From an uncultured Lachnospiraceae bacterium (GTDB lineage Bacteria > Bacillota_A > Clostridia > Lachnospirales > Lachnospiraceae): 53,513 nt of DNA. The notes beneath the pieces are model-generated. The model made no database searches and was not told the DNA's origin. It was given only the letters and a program-made list of their open reading frames with translations. The DNA lies in NCBI GenBank assembly GCA_905207905.1, contig CAJLNC010000006.1:1-53513 (forward strand), in the 5' to 3' direction. The position numbers were made by a program, and so were the translations under genes. How positions within the stretch are numbered: the first letter of the stretch is position 1; every line of letters begins with the position of its first letter. This document shows, one piece after another, positions 25,015 through 33,748 of the stretch.

Positions 25015-27198
25015 CTATCCCTTTATCAAGCGTTTTATCTTCCCGCCTATCTTTCGTGTGAATGACCGATGCGCCCAAAGCTCCTTCGCTTTTTTCTGGG
25101 CCTCATTTCTTTCCTTCTCTAAACGCTTGCTGCGCTTTTGCTCTGCCTCCAGCTCTTTTTTCAGGTTGCCTCTTCTTCCACCAGCATCCCGCTGCAGACT
25201 ATGCATCCTTTTTTTCAGCTCTGTGCCAAAGCAGATCATCATATAAAAATCTAAGCTGTCTTTTATGGGAAGTTTATCCAGTTCCTCATGGATCAGCTCT
25301 TCATCCACATTTTTCAAAAGGTTTTGCCCGTAGTCTACCAGAAAACGCAGTTGTTTGCGCAGTGCCTTTCCGTAGGCTTCATCTTGATTCAGCTGATGCC
25401 TCAAAATAAACTGCTCCATCTCCCGATAGATAGTAAAAAAGGAATAGGCCCGACGGAACTCCTTTGTCCCTGTCATAATAGAAGCCTCCCGGAGCCTGCG
25501 CTTGTACAGATTGATATTAGCGTAGGCGCTTCGGCGGCTCAATGCCATGGCCTCCATGGTGAACAAATGATCCTCGTGGATCAGCCCCTCTTTAAACTGC
25601 AGGTGATTCTCCTGCAAAAAGCTGCGCTTATTGATCTGAAGGCAGGCAGATGGCCGAAATTCATTGTTCCATACCATCCGTGCAAACAGTTCTTTTCCTG
25701 TAAAAATCCCGGAATAGGATTCTTTTCTGGAATAATAGCTGTCATAACCGCCATGAGCCTGCTTCATTTCTGCAGAATCATAAAATACTTCTGCACTGAA
25801 AAACAGTTGATCCAGATCCGCTGCCCGGGCCTCACTGTAAAGAAATTCCAGAGCCTGAAGATCCAGATAATCATCGCTGTCCAGGAAATACACATACTCT
25901 CCAGCAGCAGCCTGCATTCCTGCATTCCTTGCGGAGGAAAGTCCTCCGTTCTCTTTCTGTATCACTTTTACCCGCAGATCCCGGCCTTCGTACTCTCTTA
26001 AAATCTTTAAGGATTCATCTGTGGAACCATCATCCACACAGATGATCTCGATTTCTTTTAAGGTCTGTCTCACCACAGAATCCAGGCATTCCCGAAGGTA
26101 TTCCTGTACATTGTATACCGGTATGATCACCGACACTTTCTTACTGCCAAGCAGCCAGTCCTCCTCCAGAGGATTCTTCCAAAATAAAAGCTCCTGAAGA
26201 GGTGCTGGCTCTCTGTCCTTGTTTCTCTCTCTCCAGGCAGCCTCCGTACCCTTATCCATGACCTCCCGCATCATCTGACAATTGCGTCTGCTGTAGTAAT
26301 AGCCGTCTGTGTGGTGCAAAAGTCCCAGATCACAAAACATGGAATTGCGCATCCGCTCCCGTATAAGAAAAAAGCTTTCCCTGGTACTGGCCTTATTCAG
26401 GTTATAGATCGCCGTGTCCAGCGCCCGGTTACAGAAGCTCTTTTCAAAGGTCTCAAAAATCCCCCTGCGTTTCAGTTCCTGCTGGAGGGCAGACAGAGCC
26501 TTATAAAAATCAAAGGGAGAACGGAAATTGGTGGTCTGCAGGCTGTTGGCATTTCCGATCCGGTAATTCACCAGCACCCGATCTGCCACTGTGATTCTTT
26601 TGGCACAGGCCAGGGCCGTGTACACGAAAAACAGATCGTTGGTTCTTGGAAGCACCTGAAATTCAATCCCCTCTTGCACAACAAATTCTCTGCGAAAGAG
26701 CTTTGTCCAAGGAGCCGGCTGTACAAAATTAAAAATATAGCTTGCAATCTCTTCGGAAGAAAAAGGTCTCTTTTCCGGAACGTGCCGCAAATTCAGGTAA
26801 TGAGGGGCATCTTTGAAGGTATCTGTAGACTGATCATAGATCCTGCCTCCGCACACGCACACATCCGCCTGATCCTGAATGCACTGCTCATACAGTACCT
26901 GAAGCATTTCCGATTCAAAAAAGTCATCTGAATCCAGAAACATCAGATATTCTCCCACCGCTGCCTTCAATCCCAGATTTCTGGCTGCTCCGGCATAGGA
27001 GTTATGCTGGGTCAGCACTTGGATCCGGTTGTCTTTTTCCCCATACTGATGCAGAATTTCCAGAGAACTGTCTGTGGAACCGTCATCCACACAGATAATC
27101 TCTATCTCCTCCAATGTCTGATGAAGCAGACTGTCCAGACACTGCCCTAAATATTCTTCTGCATTAAATACCGGAACAATCACAGAAACCTTTACCAT
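25015..27198 (-). CDS. Tandem-domain family 2 glycosyltransferase
   Basis: The 727-residue protein carries two complete GT2 domains. The first starts VKVSVIVPVFNAEEYLGQ with CVDDGSTDSS and LDSDDFF. The second starts KKVSVIIPVYNVQEYLRE near residue 355 with CVDDGSTDES and LDSDDYL. Both keep the nucleotide and metal motifs, so both are probably active, possibly adding alternating residues of a repeat. The end is a charged coiled coil (about 675-705) and a basic tail (RKIGGKIKRLIKG). The ATG follows GGGAG. Donor sugars cannot be read from the sequence. Confidence 0.9.
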   Translation of the reverse strand: MVKVSVIVPVFNAEEYLGQCLDSLLHQTLEEIEIICVDDGSTDSSLEILHQYGEKDNRIQVLTQHNSYAGAARNLGLKAAVGEYLMFLDSDDFFESEMLQVLYEQCIQDQADVCVCGGRIYDQSTDTFKDAPHYLNLRHVPEKRPFSSEEIASYIFNFVQPAPWTKLFRREFVVQEGIEFQVLPRTNDLFFVYTALACAKRITVADRVLVNYRIGNANSLQTTNFRSPFDFYKALSALQQELKRRGIFETFEKSFCNRALDTAIYNLNKASTRESFFLIRERMRNSMFCDLGLLHHTDGYYYSRRNCQMMREVMDKGTEAAWRERNKDREPAPLQELLFWKNPLEEDWLLGSKKVSVIIPVYNVQEYLRECLDSVVRQTLKEIEIICVDDGSTDESLKILREYEGRDLRVKVIQKENGGLSSARNAGMQAAAGEYVYFLDSDDYLDLQALEFLYSEARAADLDQLFFSAEVFYDSAEMKQAHGGYDSYYSRKESYSGIFTGKELFARMVWNNEFRPSACLQINKRSFLQENHLQFKEGLIHEDHLFTMEAMALSRRSAYANINLYKRRLREASIMTGTKEFRRAYSFFTIYREMEQFILRHQLNQDEAYGKALRKQLRFLVDYGQNLLKNVDEELIHEELDKLPIKDSLDFYMMICFGTELKKRMHSLQRDAGGRRGNLKKELEAEQKRSKRLEKERNEAQKKAKELWAHRSFTRKIGGKIKRLIKG

Positions 27199-27231
27199 TT
27201 CTTCTCCCTCTCCTTTGTAATTCCCTTGATT

Positions 27232-28341
27232 TTATTTGCCCTTCAGCATTTTTTTTATCTTGATAGGCAGATACATGACCATCCTTCCCACCCGATAGGT
27301 GGTGGATTCCTTCACTTTTTTCAATTCTCTGCTGTCCTTCTCCAGCTGCAGTACGCCGGTCTGATCACAGCGGCGATTCCAGTACCCTTCCGGATCATTC
27401 ATAATATACTGCACTTCCTGCCACATAGGCTCTGTAAATACAGATTTCCGCAGCTCATTACACTCCTTAGCCCGACGGAACTCCTCTGAAAACCGAAGCA
27501 GATATTCCCGCTTATACTCATCGCCGATCCGCCTGACGGTTGCCAGGTAATTGGAGGCCTTCTTCATCCAATACACATATTTAAACCGGTTCCAGATCTC
27601 TTTATCCTGAAGCAGAATCTCCCGGATATAATCATACTCCTGATTCATGCAGTATACCTTCTCCCTGTTGTGTACGGAAGAATTGGGATTATCCCTGCGA
27701 TTCATGTAGTAGGGACGATCCACGATCATGGCCCGCTTTCCATAGATAAAGGTCTGAAAATAAAATCCATTATCCTGGAAAGAAGCTCCCGGCGTCTCAT
27801 GATGGCGGATCCGGTTCTCCAGCAAAAACTCCCTGCGGTAAATACCGCTCCAGGTATTCATAATATACCGCACCGCCTCCGGTGTCTGGCTGGGATCAAA
27901 TACCGTATTATAATCCTCCGATTTTTGAGATAAATGGAAATAGGTCAGCTCCATATTTCCTGTCTCCTGCTCCCTTACAAACCGATAGAAATCTGCCTTT
28001 ACAAAATCCAGCTGATTTTTGCTGGCAATCTCATACAAGTCCTCATACATGGAAAGGGGAACAAAATCGTCCGGCTCCACGATTCCGATATATTCTCCTG
28101 TGGCCCGCTCAATGCCAATATTCATGGCCATGCCATAACCGCCATTTTCCTTGTCCACAATTACGATGCGCTCATCTTTTTTCGCATAACTCTGCAAAAT
28201 CTTCAGAGAGCCGTCTGTAGAACCATCGTTGATGCAGATGATCTCCACATCCTTCAGCGTCTGACGCACCACGCTCTCCATACATTCCACCAGATATGCT
28301 TCTACATTATATGTGGGTATAATAATGGATACCTTTGCCAT
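27232..28341 (-). CDS. Family 2 glycosyltransferase
   Basis: The 369-residue GT2 enzyme begins AKVSIIIPTYNVEAYLVE and has CINDGSTDGS and the metal site IVEPDDFVP. The last 40 residues include a short coiled segment and a basic amphipathic end (MVMYLPIKIKKMLKGK), like other transferases in this block. The ATG at 28341 was taken because GGAGAAGG is directly upstream and the fold starts there; a longer GTG start at 28401 has no ribosome site. It lies 33 bp before the tandem GT2 gene. Confidence 0.9.
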   Translation of the reverse strand: MAKVSIIIPTYNVEAYLVECMESVVRQTLKDVEIICINDGSTDGSLKILQSYAKKDERIVIVDKENGGYGMAMNIGIERATGEYIGIVEPDDFVPLSMYEDLYEIASKNQLDFVKADFYRFVREQETGNMELTYFHLSQKSEDYNTVFDPSQTPEAVRYIMNTWSGIYRREFLLENRIRHHETPGASFQDNGFYFQTFIYGKRAMIVDRPYYMNRRDNPNSSVHNREKVYCMNQEYDYIREILLQDKEIWNRFKYVYWMKKASNYLATVRRIGDEYKREYLLRFSEEFRRAKECNELRKSVFTEPMWQEVQYIMNDPEGYWNRRCDQTGVLQLEKDSRELKKVKESTTYRVGRMVMYLPIKIKKMLKGK

Positions 28342-28450
28342 TTCCTTCTCCTTTTTCTTATGGTTTTGGTTCAGTCTGCCATCCCTGCCTGCACTCTTCA
28401 CTCTGACAAACCTATACGTCCACTCGTAGAATAGGACAGTTAATTGATAT

Positions 28451-30310
28451 TCATTGTACCAGTTCCCGATTCACAAGCCATCTGCTCTTTTCTCCATGGC
28501 TTTCAAAATAGGGAATATCCAGCTTGCGGACAAACGCCCCCATCTCCTGCTCAAGTTCCGGGGTGATCTGCCCCTGATCCAAAAACTTCCGGTACCAGGA
28601 AAACAGATCATACAGCTCATGCTCCAAAATCTCAAACCGAACCTGATCATTCACCTGATTTTCATCACAGATCTGCTTCATAATCCAGTAGGAAGCAAAC
28701 TGACAGTCAAAATGCTTTGCCCGCTTGCCGACTAAGGAATCACTGATATTTACTCTGTGTCTTACGATTTTTTCCCTTGTGACCATCATCCTGCGTCCTT
28801 TTATACAGATGGTCATATAAAAGGAACGATCGTTGACGCAGAAGAGGTGATTAAACCGGATATTCTCCTCCAGAAGAAACTTCCTGCGGTAGATTCCGTT
28901 CCAGGGCACTACTGCAATATCAAAAAACTTCCTGGGAAACTGGTGAAAGTCCAGCAAAGTTTCATCCATCGATTTATTAAAGCCTCTCAGTGCATAAAGG
29001 CCATTATCCACCATCTCCCCGGTATGATCATCAAAGCCCTCCGCTGTAGTCTTCAGCCAGTCCAGCTGATATCTGGCTGCAATGGAGTACAACTTTTTAT
29101 AAGCTCCTTCTATCACATAATCGTCTGCGTCAAGAAAATGCACATACTGGCCTGTCGCCTCCAATAACCCCCGGTTTCTGGAGGCTCCTGCAAACAAGTT
29201 GGTTTCATTGCGCAGATACTTAAAATTGGGATACTTGGTTTCATATTCCCTCAGAATCTTGGGCGTCTCATCTGTAGAACAGTCATCTACACAGATGACC
29301 TCCAGACTGATGTCCTGTTTCTCTAAAATACTGTCCAGGCATTGGCGGATATATTTTTTTGCATTGTGTACCGGAATCACCACGGAAATTTTGGTTCGAT
29401 ATTCCAAAAACTCATACTCCTGCATCTGCCGGATCCAGATATCAGTCTCTTCTTCATAAAAATATTCCGCATCCCGTCCCAGGGCTCTCAACCTAAAAAG
29501 CCCCTCCCGCTTCAGATATTCATAAAATTCCCTCTGTGTTTTTCCGGAAAGAACCTCCAGCCTTTGACGGCATACTTCCATGGCATAATTGACAAAATCC
29601 CGCTCCAGCGCCTCATAGAGATCCTGCTGCTGCAGAAAAGACTGAAGAGAAAAAAGCTGGGAAACAAGGTCTGCCTCCCCGGAATAATCGTTTTCTAAAG
29701 GCAGATTTCCCTCCTCCTTCTGATTACCCTCCAGGTCTTTCTCATCCACCCAGGTAAGACCTGCTGCCAGCAAAACTGCCTGATAGGAAATCCAGGACAC
29801 TTCCTTCCCATTCAGTATCTGCTCCAGCAGTCCCTGTCTCTGCAGAAAATCTGCGGAAAATACTTTTCGAAACAGCCAGGGCGTCACAGCCCGAAATACG
29901 CTCTCTGCGATCTGCCAGTGACGAAACGGCGTGTAGGGAGGCAAACTTTTTCGTCGCTCTCCCACCAAAGCCACCTCGGCCCGGTCTCTTTCCAGGGCCA
30001 AAACCGCCCGTTCCAGAAAATCTGTCTCTATTCTATAAGAAGCTTCTGGCAAATAAACATATTTCCCCTGAACCACAGGGGATGATTTTTCCACCGCTCC
30101 TGCCGTTTCACTCCGGGAAGCAACACTGTGCACTCTGGGATCCTTTTTTGCATATTCCTGAAAGACTTTGACAGCCTCCTCATGGGAGGTCCTCTCCAGG
30201 CACAACAACTCCATACTTTTTTCCGACTGGCCAAGGATTGTCTTCAGGCATGCTTCCGCCTGCTCTGCTCCCTGGCAGTCCCTTATGATCACTGATACCC
30301 TGGGCTGCAC
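28451..30310 (-). CDS. Two-domain family 2 glycosyltransferase with degenerate first domain
   Basis: The 619-residue protein has a first GT2-like region (1-300, starting RVSVIIRDCQGAEQAEAC) in which neither the DDGS nor the DxDD motif is recognisable. A normal second GT2 domain follows (KISVVIPVHNAKKYIRQ from about 305, CVDDCSTDET, LDADDYV). Only the second is likely to be catalytic; the first may bind substrate or partner. Translation begins at a GTG (30310) six bases after AGGAGG. It sits 26 bp after ugd in the same operon. Confidence 0.85.
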   Translation of the reverse strand: MQPRVSVIIRDCQGAEQAEACLKTILGQSEKSMELLCLERTSHEEAVKVFQEYAKKDPRVHSVASRSETAGAVEKSSPVVQGKYVYLPEASYRIETDFLERAVLALERDRAEVALVGERRKSLPPYTPFRHWQIAESVFRAVTPWLFRKVFSADFLQRQGLLEQILNGKEVSWISYQAVLLAAGLTWVDEKDLEGNQKEEGNLPLENDYSGEADLVSQLFSLQSFLQQQDLYEALERDFVNYAMEVCRQRLEVLSGKTQREFYEYLKREGLFRLRALGRDAEYFYEEETDIWIRQMQEYEFLEYRTKISVVIPVHNAKKYIRQCLDSILEKQDISLEVICVDDCSTDETPKILREYETKYPNFKYLRNETNLFAGASRNRGLLEATGQYVHFLDADDYVIEGAYKKLYSIAARYQLDWLKTTAEGFDDHTGEMVDNGLYALRGFNKSMDETLLDFHQFPRKFFDIAVVPWNGIYRRKFLLEENIRFNHLFCVNDRSFYMTICIKGRRMMVTREKIVRHRVNISDSLVGKRAKHFDCQFASYWIMKQICDENQVNDQVRFEILEHELYDLFSWYRKFLDQGQITPELEQEMGAFVRKLDIPYFESHGEKSRWLVNRELVQ

Positions 30311-30336
30311 TTCCTACCTCCTAACCGACTTCCGTC

Positions 30337-31521
30337 TTAATCTCTGAAATACAGATCTCTGGTATACACCTTATCCAGCACATCGCTGATCTCTTCCTGA
30401 TAACGATTCGCCACAATCACATCGCTGATACGTTTAAACTCCTCCAGATCCCGGATCACTCTGGAATGGAAGAAGGTCTCCTCCTTCAGGGTCGGCTCAT
30501 ACACCACCACTTCCACACCTTTTGCCTTAATCCGCTTCATCACTCCCTGAATGGAGGACTGGCGGAAGTTATCGGAATTGGCTTTCATCGTCAGACGGTA
30601 GATCCCTACAATCTTGGGGTCTCTCTCCAAAATCCGCTCTGCAATAAAATCCTTTCTGGTTCGGTTGGCATCCACAATGGCCTGCATAATGTTATTGGGA
30701 ACATCATTGTAATTGGCCAGCAGCTGCTTGGTGTCCTTGGGCAGACAGTAGCCGCCGTAGCCAAAGGACGGATTGTTATAATGATTACCGATCCGGGGAT
30801 CCAGGCCAACGCCCTCAATGATCTGCTTGGCATTCAATCCCCGCACCTCCGCATAGGTATCCAGCTCATTAAAAAAGGACACCCGCATAGCCAGGTAGGT
30901 GTTGGCAAACAGCTTCACCGCCTCCGCCTCTGTGGGATTGGTAAACAGCACCGGAATCTCTTCCTTAATCGCCCCCTGCTGCAGCAATCCTGCAAATACA
31001 TGGGCCCGCTCTGTCAGCCGCTCATCCTCCTTCGGCGCTCCCACAATGATCCTGGAGGGATAGAGATTGTCATAAAGAGCCCTGCCCTCCCGGAGAAATT
31101 CCGGAGAGAATAAAATATTGTCTGTCTCAAATTTCTCTCTTACCGATACCGTATAACCCACCGGAACCGTGGATTTGATCACCATAATTGCCTGAGGATT
31201 TACTTCCTTTACCAGTCGGATCACCGCCTCCACAGAGGAGGTGTCAAAATAATTTTTCTTAGGATCATAGTTGGTGGGAGTAGAAATGATCACAAATTCC
31301 GCATCCCGGTAAGCCGCCGCCCCATCTGTGGTAGCTTTCAGATTTAATGTTCCGCTGGCTAAGTATTCTTCTATTTCTTTGTCTACAATAGGAGACTTTC
31401 CCTGATTGATCATCTCCACCTTCTCCGGGATAATGTCCACTGCCCAAACCTCATTGTGCTGAGACAGCAGAATTGCATTGGATAATCCTACATACCCGGT
31501 GCCTGCTACTGCTATTTTCAT
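30337..31521 (-). CDS. ugd: UDP-glucose 6-dehydrogenase
   Basis: The 394-residue enzyme oxidises UDP-glucose to UDP-glucuronate with two NAD+. The sequence matches the short E. coli Ugd type almost throughout: [63 protein letters not shown], and the catalytic cysteine in [17 protein letters not shown] near residue 255. It supplies glucuronic acid, or sugars derived from it, to the polymer. The ATG has GAGAGGA upstream. A structured repeat fills the 184-bp gap between it and the fusion gene that precedes it in the operon. Confidence 0.95.
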   Translation of the reverse strand: MKIAVAGTGYVGLSNAILLSQHNEVWAVDIIPEKVEMINQGKSPIVDKEIEEYLASGTLNLKATTDGAAAYRDAEFVIISTPTNYDPKKNYFDTSSVEAVIRLVKEVNPQAIMVIKSTVPVGYTVSVREKFETDNILFSPEFLREGRALYDNLYPSRIIVGAPKEDERLTERAHVFAGLLQQGAIKEEIPVLFTNPTEAEAVKLFANTYLAMRVSFFNELDTYAEVRGLNAKQIIEGVGLDPRIGNHYNNPSFGYGGYCLPKDTKQLLANYNDVPNNIMQAIVDANRTRKDFIAERILERDPKIVGIYRLTMKANSDNFRQSSIQGVMKRIKAKGVEVVVYEPTLKEETFFHSRVIRDLEEFKRISDVIVANRYQEEISDVLDKVYTRDLYFRD

Positions 31522-31583
31522 ATCCTATCATTCCTCTCTGACTGCTTTTGCCCTGAGGCAGCCCTGTTGCCCCGCCTTGGGGG

Positions 31584-31693
31584 TGTTGCAAAATACGAAC
31601 TCCGGTGGATTTTCGATGTGTTTTTCTCCGAAAACGTGTTTGTTTTCGGAGAAAAATCACCCGAAAGGGTACCGCCGGAGGCCTTTTGCAACA
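31584..31693. repeat. Structured intergenic repeat, copy 1 (long form)
   Basis: About 110 bp with nested inverted repeats: outer GTTGCAAAA / TTTTGCAAC (31585 / 31692), middle CTCCGGTGG / CCGCCGGAG (31600 / 31680), and an inner perfect 15-bp stem TTTTTCTCCGAAAAC / GTTTTCGGAGAAAAA (31621-31635 / 31642-31656). The outer parts match copy 2 at 46496-46580 closely; the inner hairpin arm is extra here. It lies between the ATPase-Glf fusion gene and ugd and could attenuate or stabilise the transcript. Confidence 0.8.
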
Positions 31694-31705
31694 ACCACGT
31701 TTTCT

Positions 31706-33640
31706 TTAAACCTCGGTTCCTGCCTCAGGAGCCACATCCACAGCTTTTAGATGTAGCTCTTTCTTTACCAGATCCAGGGCTGCTTCGATTACCTGATCCA
31801 TGTTGTAGTATTTATAATTACCCAGACGGCCGCCAAAGAGTACCCGATCCTCTTTGTCCGCCAGTTCCCGGTATTTCTGGAACAGCCCATTATTCTTCTC
31901 GTCATTCACCGGATAGTAGGGCTCCATTCCCGGCTTCCACTCCACAGAATATTCTCTGGAGATAATGGTGGTAGGCGAAGTTCCAAACTCAAAATGCTTA
32001 TGCTCAATGATTCTGGTATAAGGAACCTCCCGATCCGTATAATTTACCACTGCATTGCCCTGATAATTCTCCATATCCAGCTCTTCCGTCTCAAAACGCA
32101 CGGTACGGTACTCCAGATGTCCCAGCGAATAATCAAAGTATTCATCAATGGGGCCTGTGTAAAGCACTTTTTCAAAGGTATTGGGATGTTCTTTTACATA
32201 ATCTGCATAATCGGTATTCAGTTTCACATCAATCCCTTCCAAAAGCTCTTTCACAATATTAGTGTAGCCTCCCTCCGGAATACCCTGATACCGGTCATTA
32301 AAATAGTTATTATCATAAGTAAAACGCAAAGGCAGCCGCTTAATGATAAAGGCCGGAAGATCCTTACAGTCTCTGCCCCACTGCTTCTCCGTATAGCCCT
32401 TTACCAGCTTCTCATACACGTCCTTTCCCACCAGGGACAGGGCCTGCTCCTCCAGATTCTTAGGCTCTGTGATATTCAGGTCTGCAATCTGTTCTGCAAT
32501 CTTGGCCTTCACCTCCTTAGGAGTCCGAAGCCCCCACAGCTTACTGAAGGTATTCATGTTAAAGGGCAGGTTATACAGCTCGTCTTTATACATTGCCACC
32601 GGGGAATTAATGTAATTATTGAATTCTGCAAACTGATTCACATAGTCCCATGTCTCCTTATTGCTGGTGTGGAAAATATGAGCGCCATACTTATGAACGT
32701 TGATCTTACTGACATTCTCCGTATAAATATTCCCGCCAATATGGTCACGTTTGTCGATTACCAGGCAGCGCTTTCCTGCCTTGTACGCCTCATGGGCAAA
32801 CACAGCGCCGAAGAGACCTGCTCCCACCACCAGATAGTCATATTTATTTCCTGTTTTCTGGGCCTTTTTCACTTCTTTCTCCTTTCTCTCAATCTTAAAG
32901 ATCTGTTCCTGTCTTGTATTGTAGGCATCACAAACCTCTCTTGCATCCCCGGACATGATCACTTCCCCATGATCCAGCCACAGCGCATGGGTACACAGCC
33001 GCTTCACGGAATCAATGTTGTGGGATACATACAGAAGCGTGGTTCCCCCGGACAGCATCTGGGTCATACGCTCATTACACTTTTTCTTAAACTGGTAATC
33101 TCCCACCGACAGCACCTCGTCACAGATCAGGATATCCGGATCCACCATAGTTGCCACCGCAAAGCCCAGTCGGGCTTTCATTCCGGAAGAATAGTTTTTA
33201 ATGGGAGAATCCAGGAATTTCCCCAGGCCTGCAAACTCTACAATGTCATCAAAATGTGCTTCCATAAATTCATTGGAATGCCCCAGTACCGCTCCGTTTA
33301 GAAAAATATTTTCTCTGGCGGTCAGCTCCATATCAAAGCCTGCTCCCAACTCGATCATGGGCGCAATCTTTCCCCTGGTCTTTACCGTTCCCTCGTATGG
33401 CTTCAAAATACCGGTGATGGTCTTTAACAGAGTGGACTTTCCAGATCCGTTGGTTCCAATGAGCCCCCAGGCCTCCCCTGGCTTAACATGAAGGCTTACA
33501 TCCTTCAGGGCAAAAAACTCCTGAAACATCAGCTCATGCTTGGCCAGCTTGATGGCATATTCCTTCAGATTGTTTACTTTCTGATTTGCCAGATTAAAAC
33601 GTATGGAAACGTGATCTACATCAATAATATTTTTTTCCAT
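31706..33640 (-). CDS. glf: Fusion of polysaccharide-exporter ATPase and UDP-galactopyranose mutase
   Basis: Residues 1-245 are a TagH/KpsT-type ABC ATPase (Walker A GTNGSGKST, signature YSSGM, Walker B ILICDEVLSVGD, H-loop VSHN). A lysine-rich linker (about 250-268) follows. Residues about 269-635 are a full-length UDP-galactopyranose mutase: FAD site YLVVGAGLFGAVFA, IGGNIYTE, KYGAHIFHTS, LPFNMNTF, GYTEKQWG, RYQGIPEGGYT, NYTDREVPYTRIIEHKHFE and EPYYPVNDEKN. Glf makes UDP-Galf, the galactofuranose donor. No in-frame ATG or GTG with a ribosome site stands at the junction, so one 644-residue chain is expected. It follows its permease gene by 108 bp. The C-terminal Wzt-type glycan-binding domain is absent, its place taken by Glf. 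Confidence 0.95.
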   Translation of the reverse strand: MEKNIIDVDHVSIRFNLANQKVNNLKEYAIKLAKHELMFQEFFALKDVSLHVKPGEAWGLIGTNGSGKSTLLKTITGILKPYEGTVKTRGKIAPMIELGAGFDMELTARENIFLNGAVLGHSNEFMEAHFDDIVEFAGLGKFLDSPIKNYSSGMKARLGFAVATMVDPDILICDEVLSVGDYQFKKKCNERMTQMLSGGTTLLYVSHNIDSVKRLCTHALWLDHGEVIMSGDAREVCDAYNTRQEQIFKIERKEKEVKKAQKTGNKYDYLVVGAGLFGAVFAHEAYKAGKRCLVIDKRDHIGGNIYTENVSKINVHKYGAHIFHTSNKETWDYVNQFAEFNNYINSPVAMYKDELYNLPFNMNTFSKLWGLRTPKEVKAKIAEQIADLNITEPKNLEEQALSLVGKDVYEKLVKGYTEKQWGRDCKDLPAFIIKRLPLRFTYDNNYFNDRYQGIPEGGYTNIVKELLEGIDVKLNTDYADYVKEHPNTFEKVLYTGPIDEYFDYSLGHLEYRTVRFETEELDMENYQGNAVVNYTDREVPYTRIIEHKHFEFGTSPTTIISREYSVEWKPGMEPYYPVNDEKNNGLFQKYRELADKEDRVLFGGRLGNYKYYNMDQVIEAALDLVKKELHLKAVDVAPEAGTEV

Positions 33641-33748
33641 TTTTTCACTCCTAAGATTAAGGTGTTAAAAGATGCCGGACAAATTGCCTCGTACCTTGCA
33701 TTTCTACAATTTGGCATCCTCTTTAATGTATGGGAATACCCAATATCT

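Noticed and set aside
25288..26931. Two plus-strand frames over 200 codons
   Set aside because: Both mirror the tandem GT2 gene and carry no recognisable motif.
31570..31700. The repetitive hairpin region as a CRISPR array or riboswitch
   Set aside because: No direct repeats with unique spacers and no known aptamer pattern; it is a nested inverted repeat shared with another locus.
31994..33301. A 435-codon open frame on the plus strand
   Set aside because: It runs exactly antisense to the ATPase-Glf fusion, has no ribosome site and a composition (many H, I, L) typical of a complementary-strand shadow.
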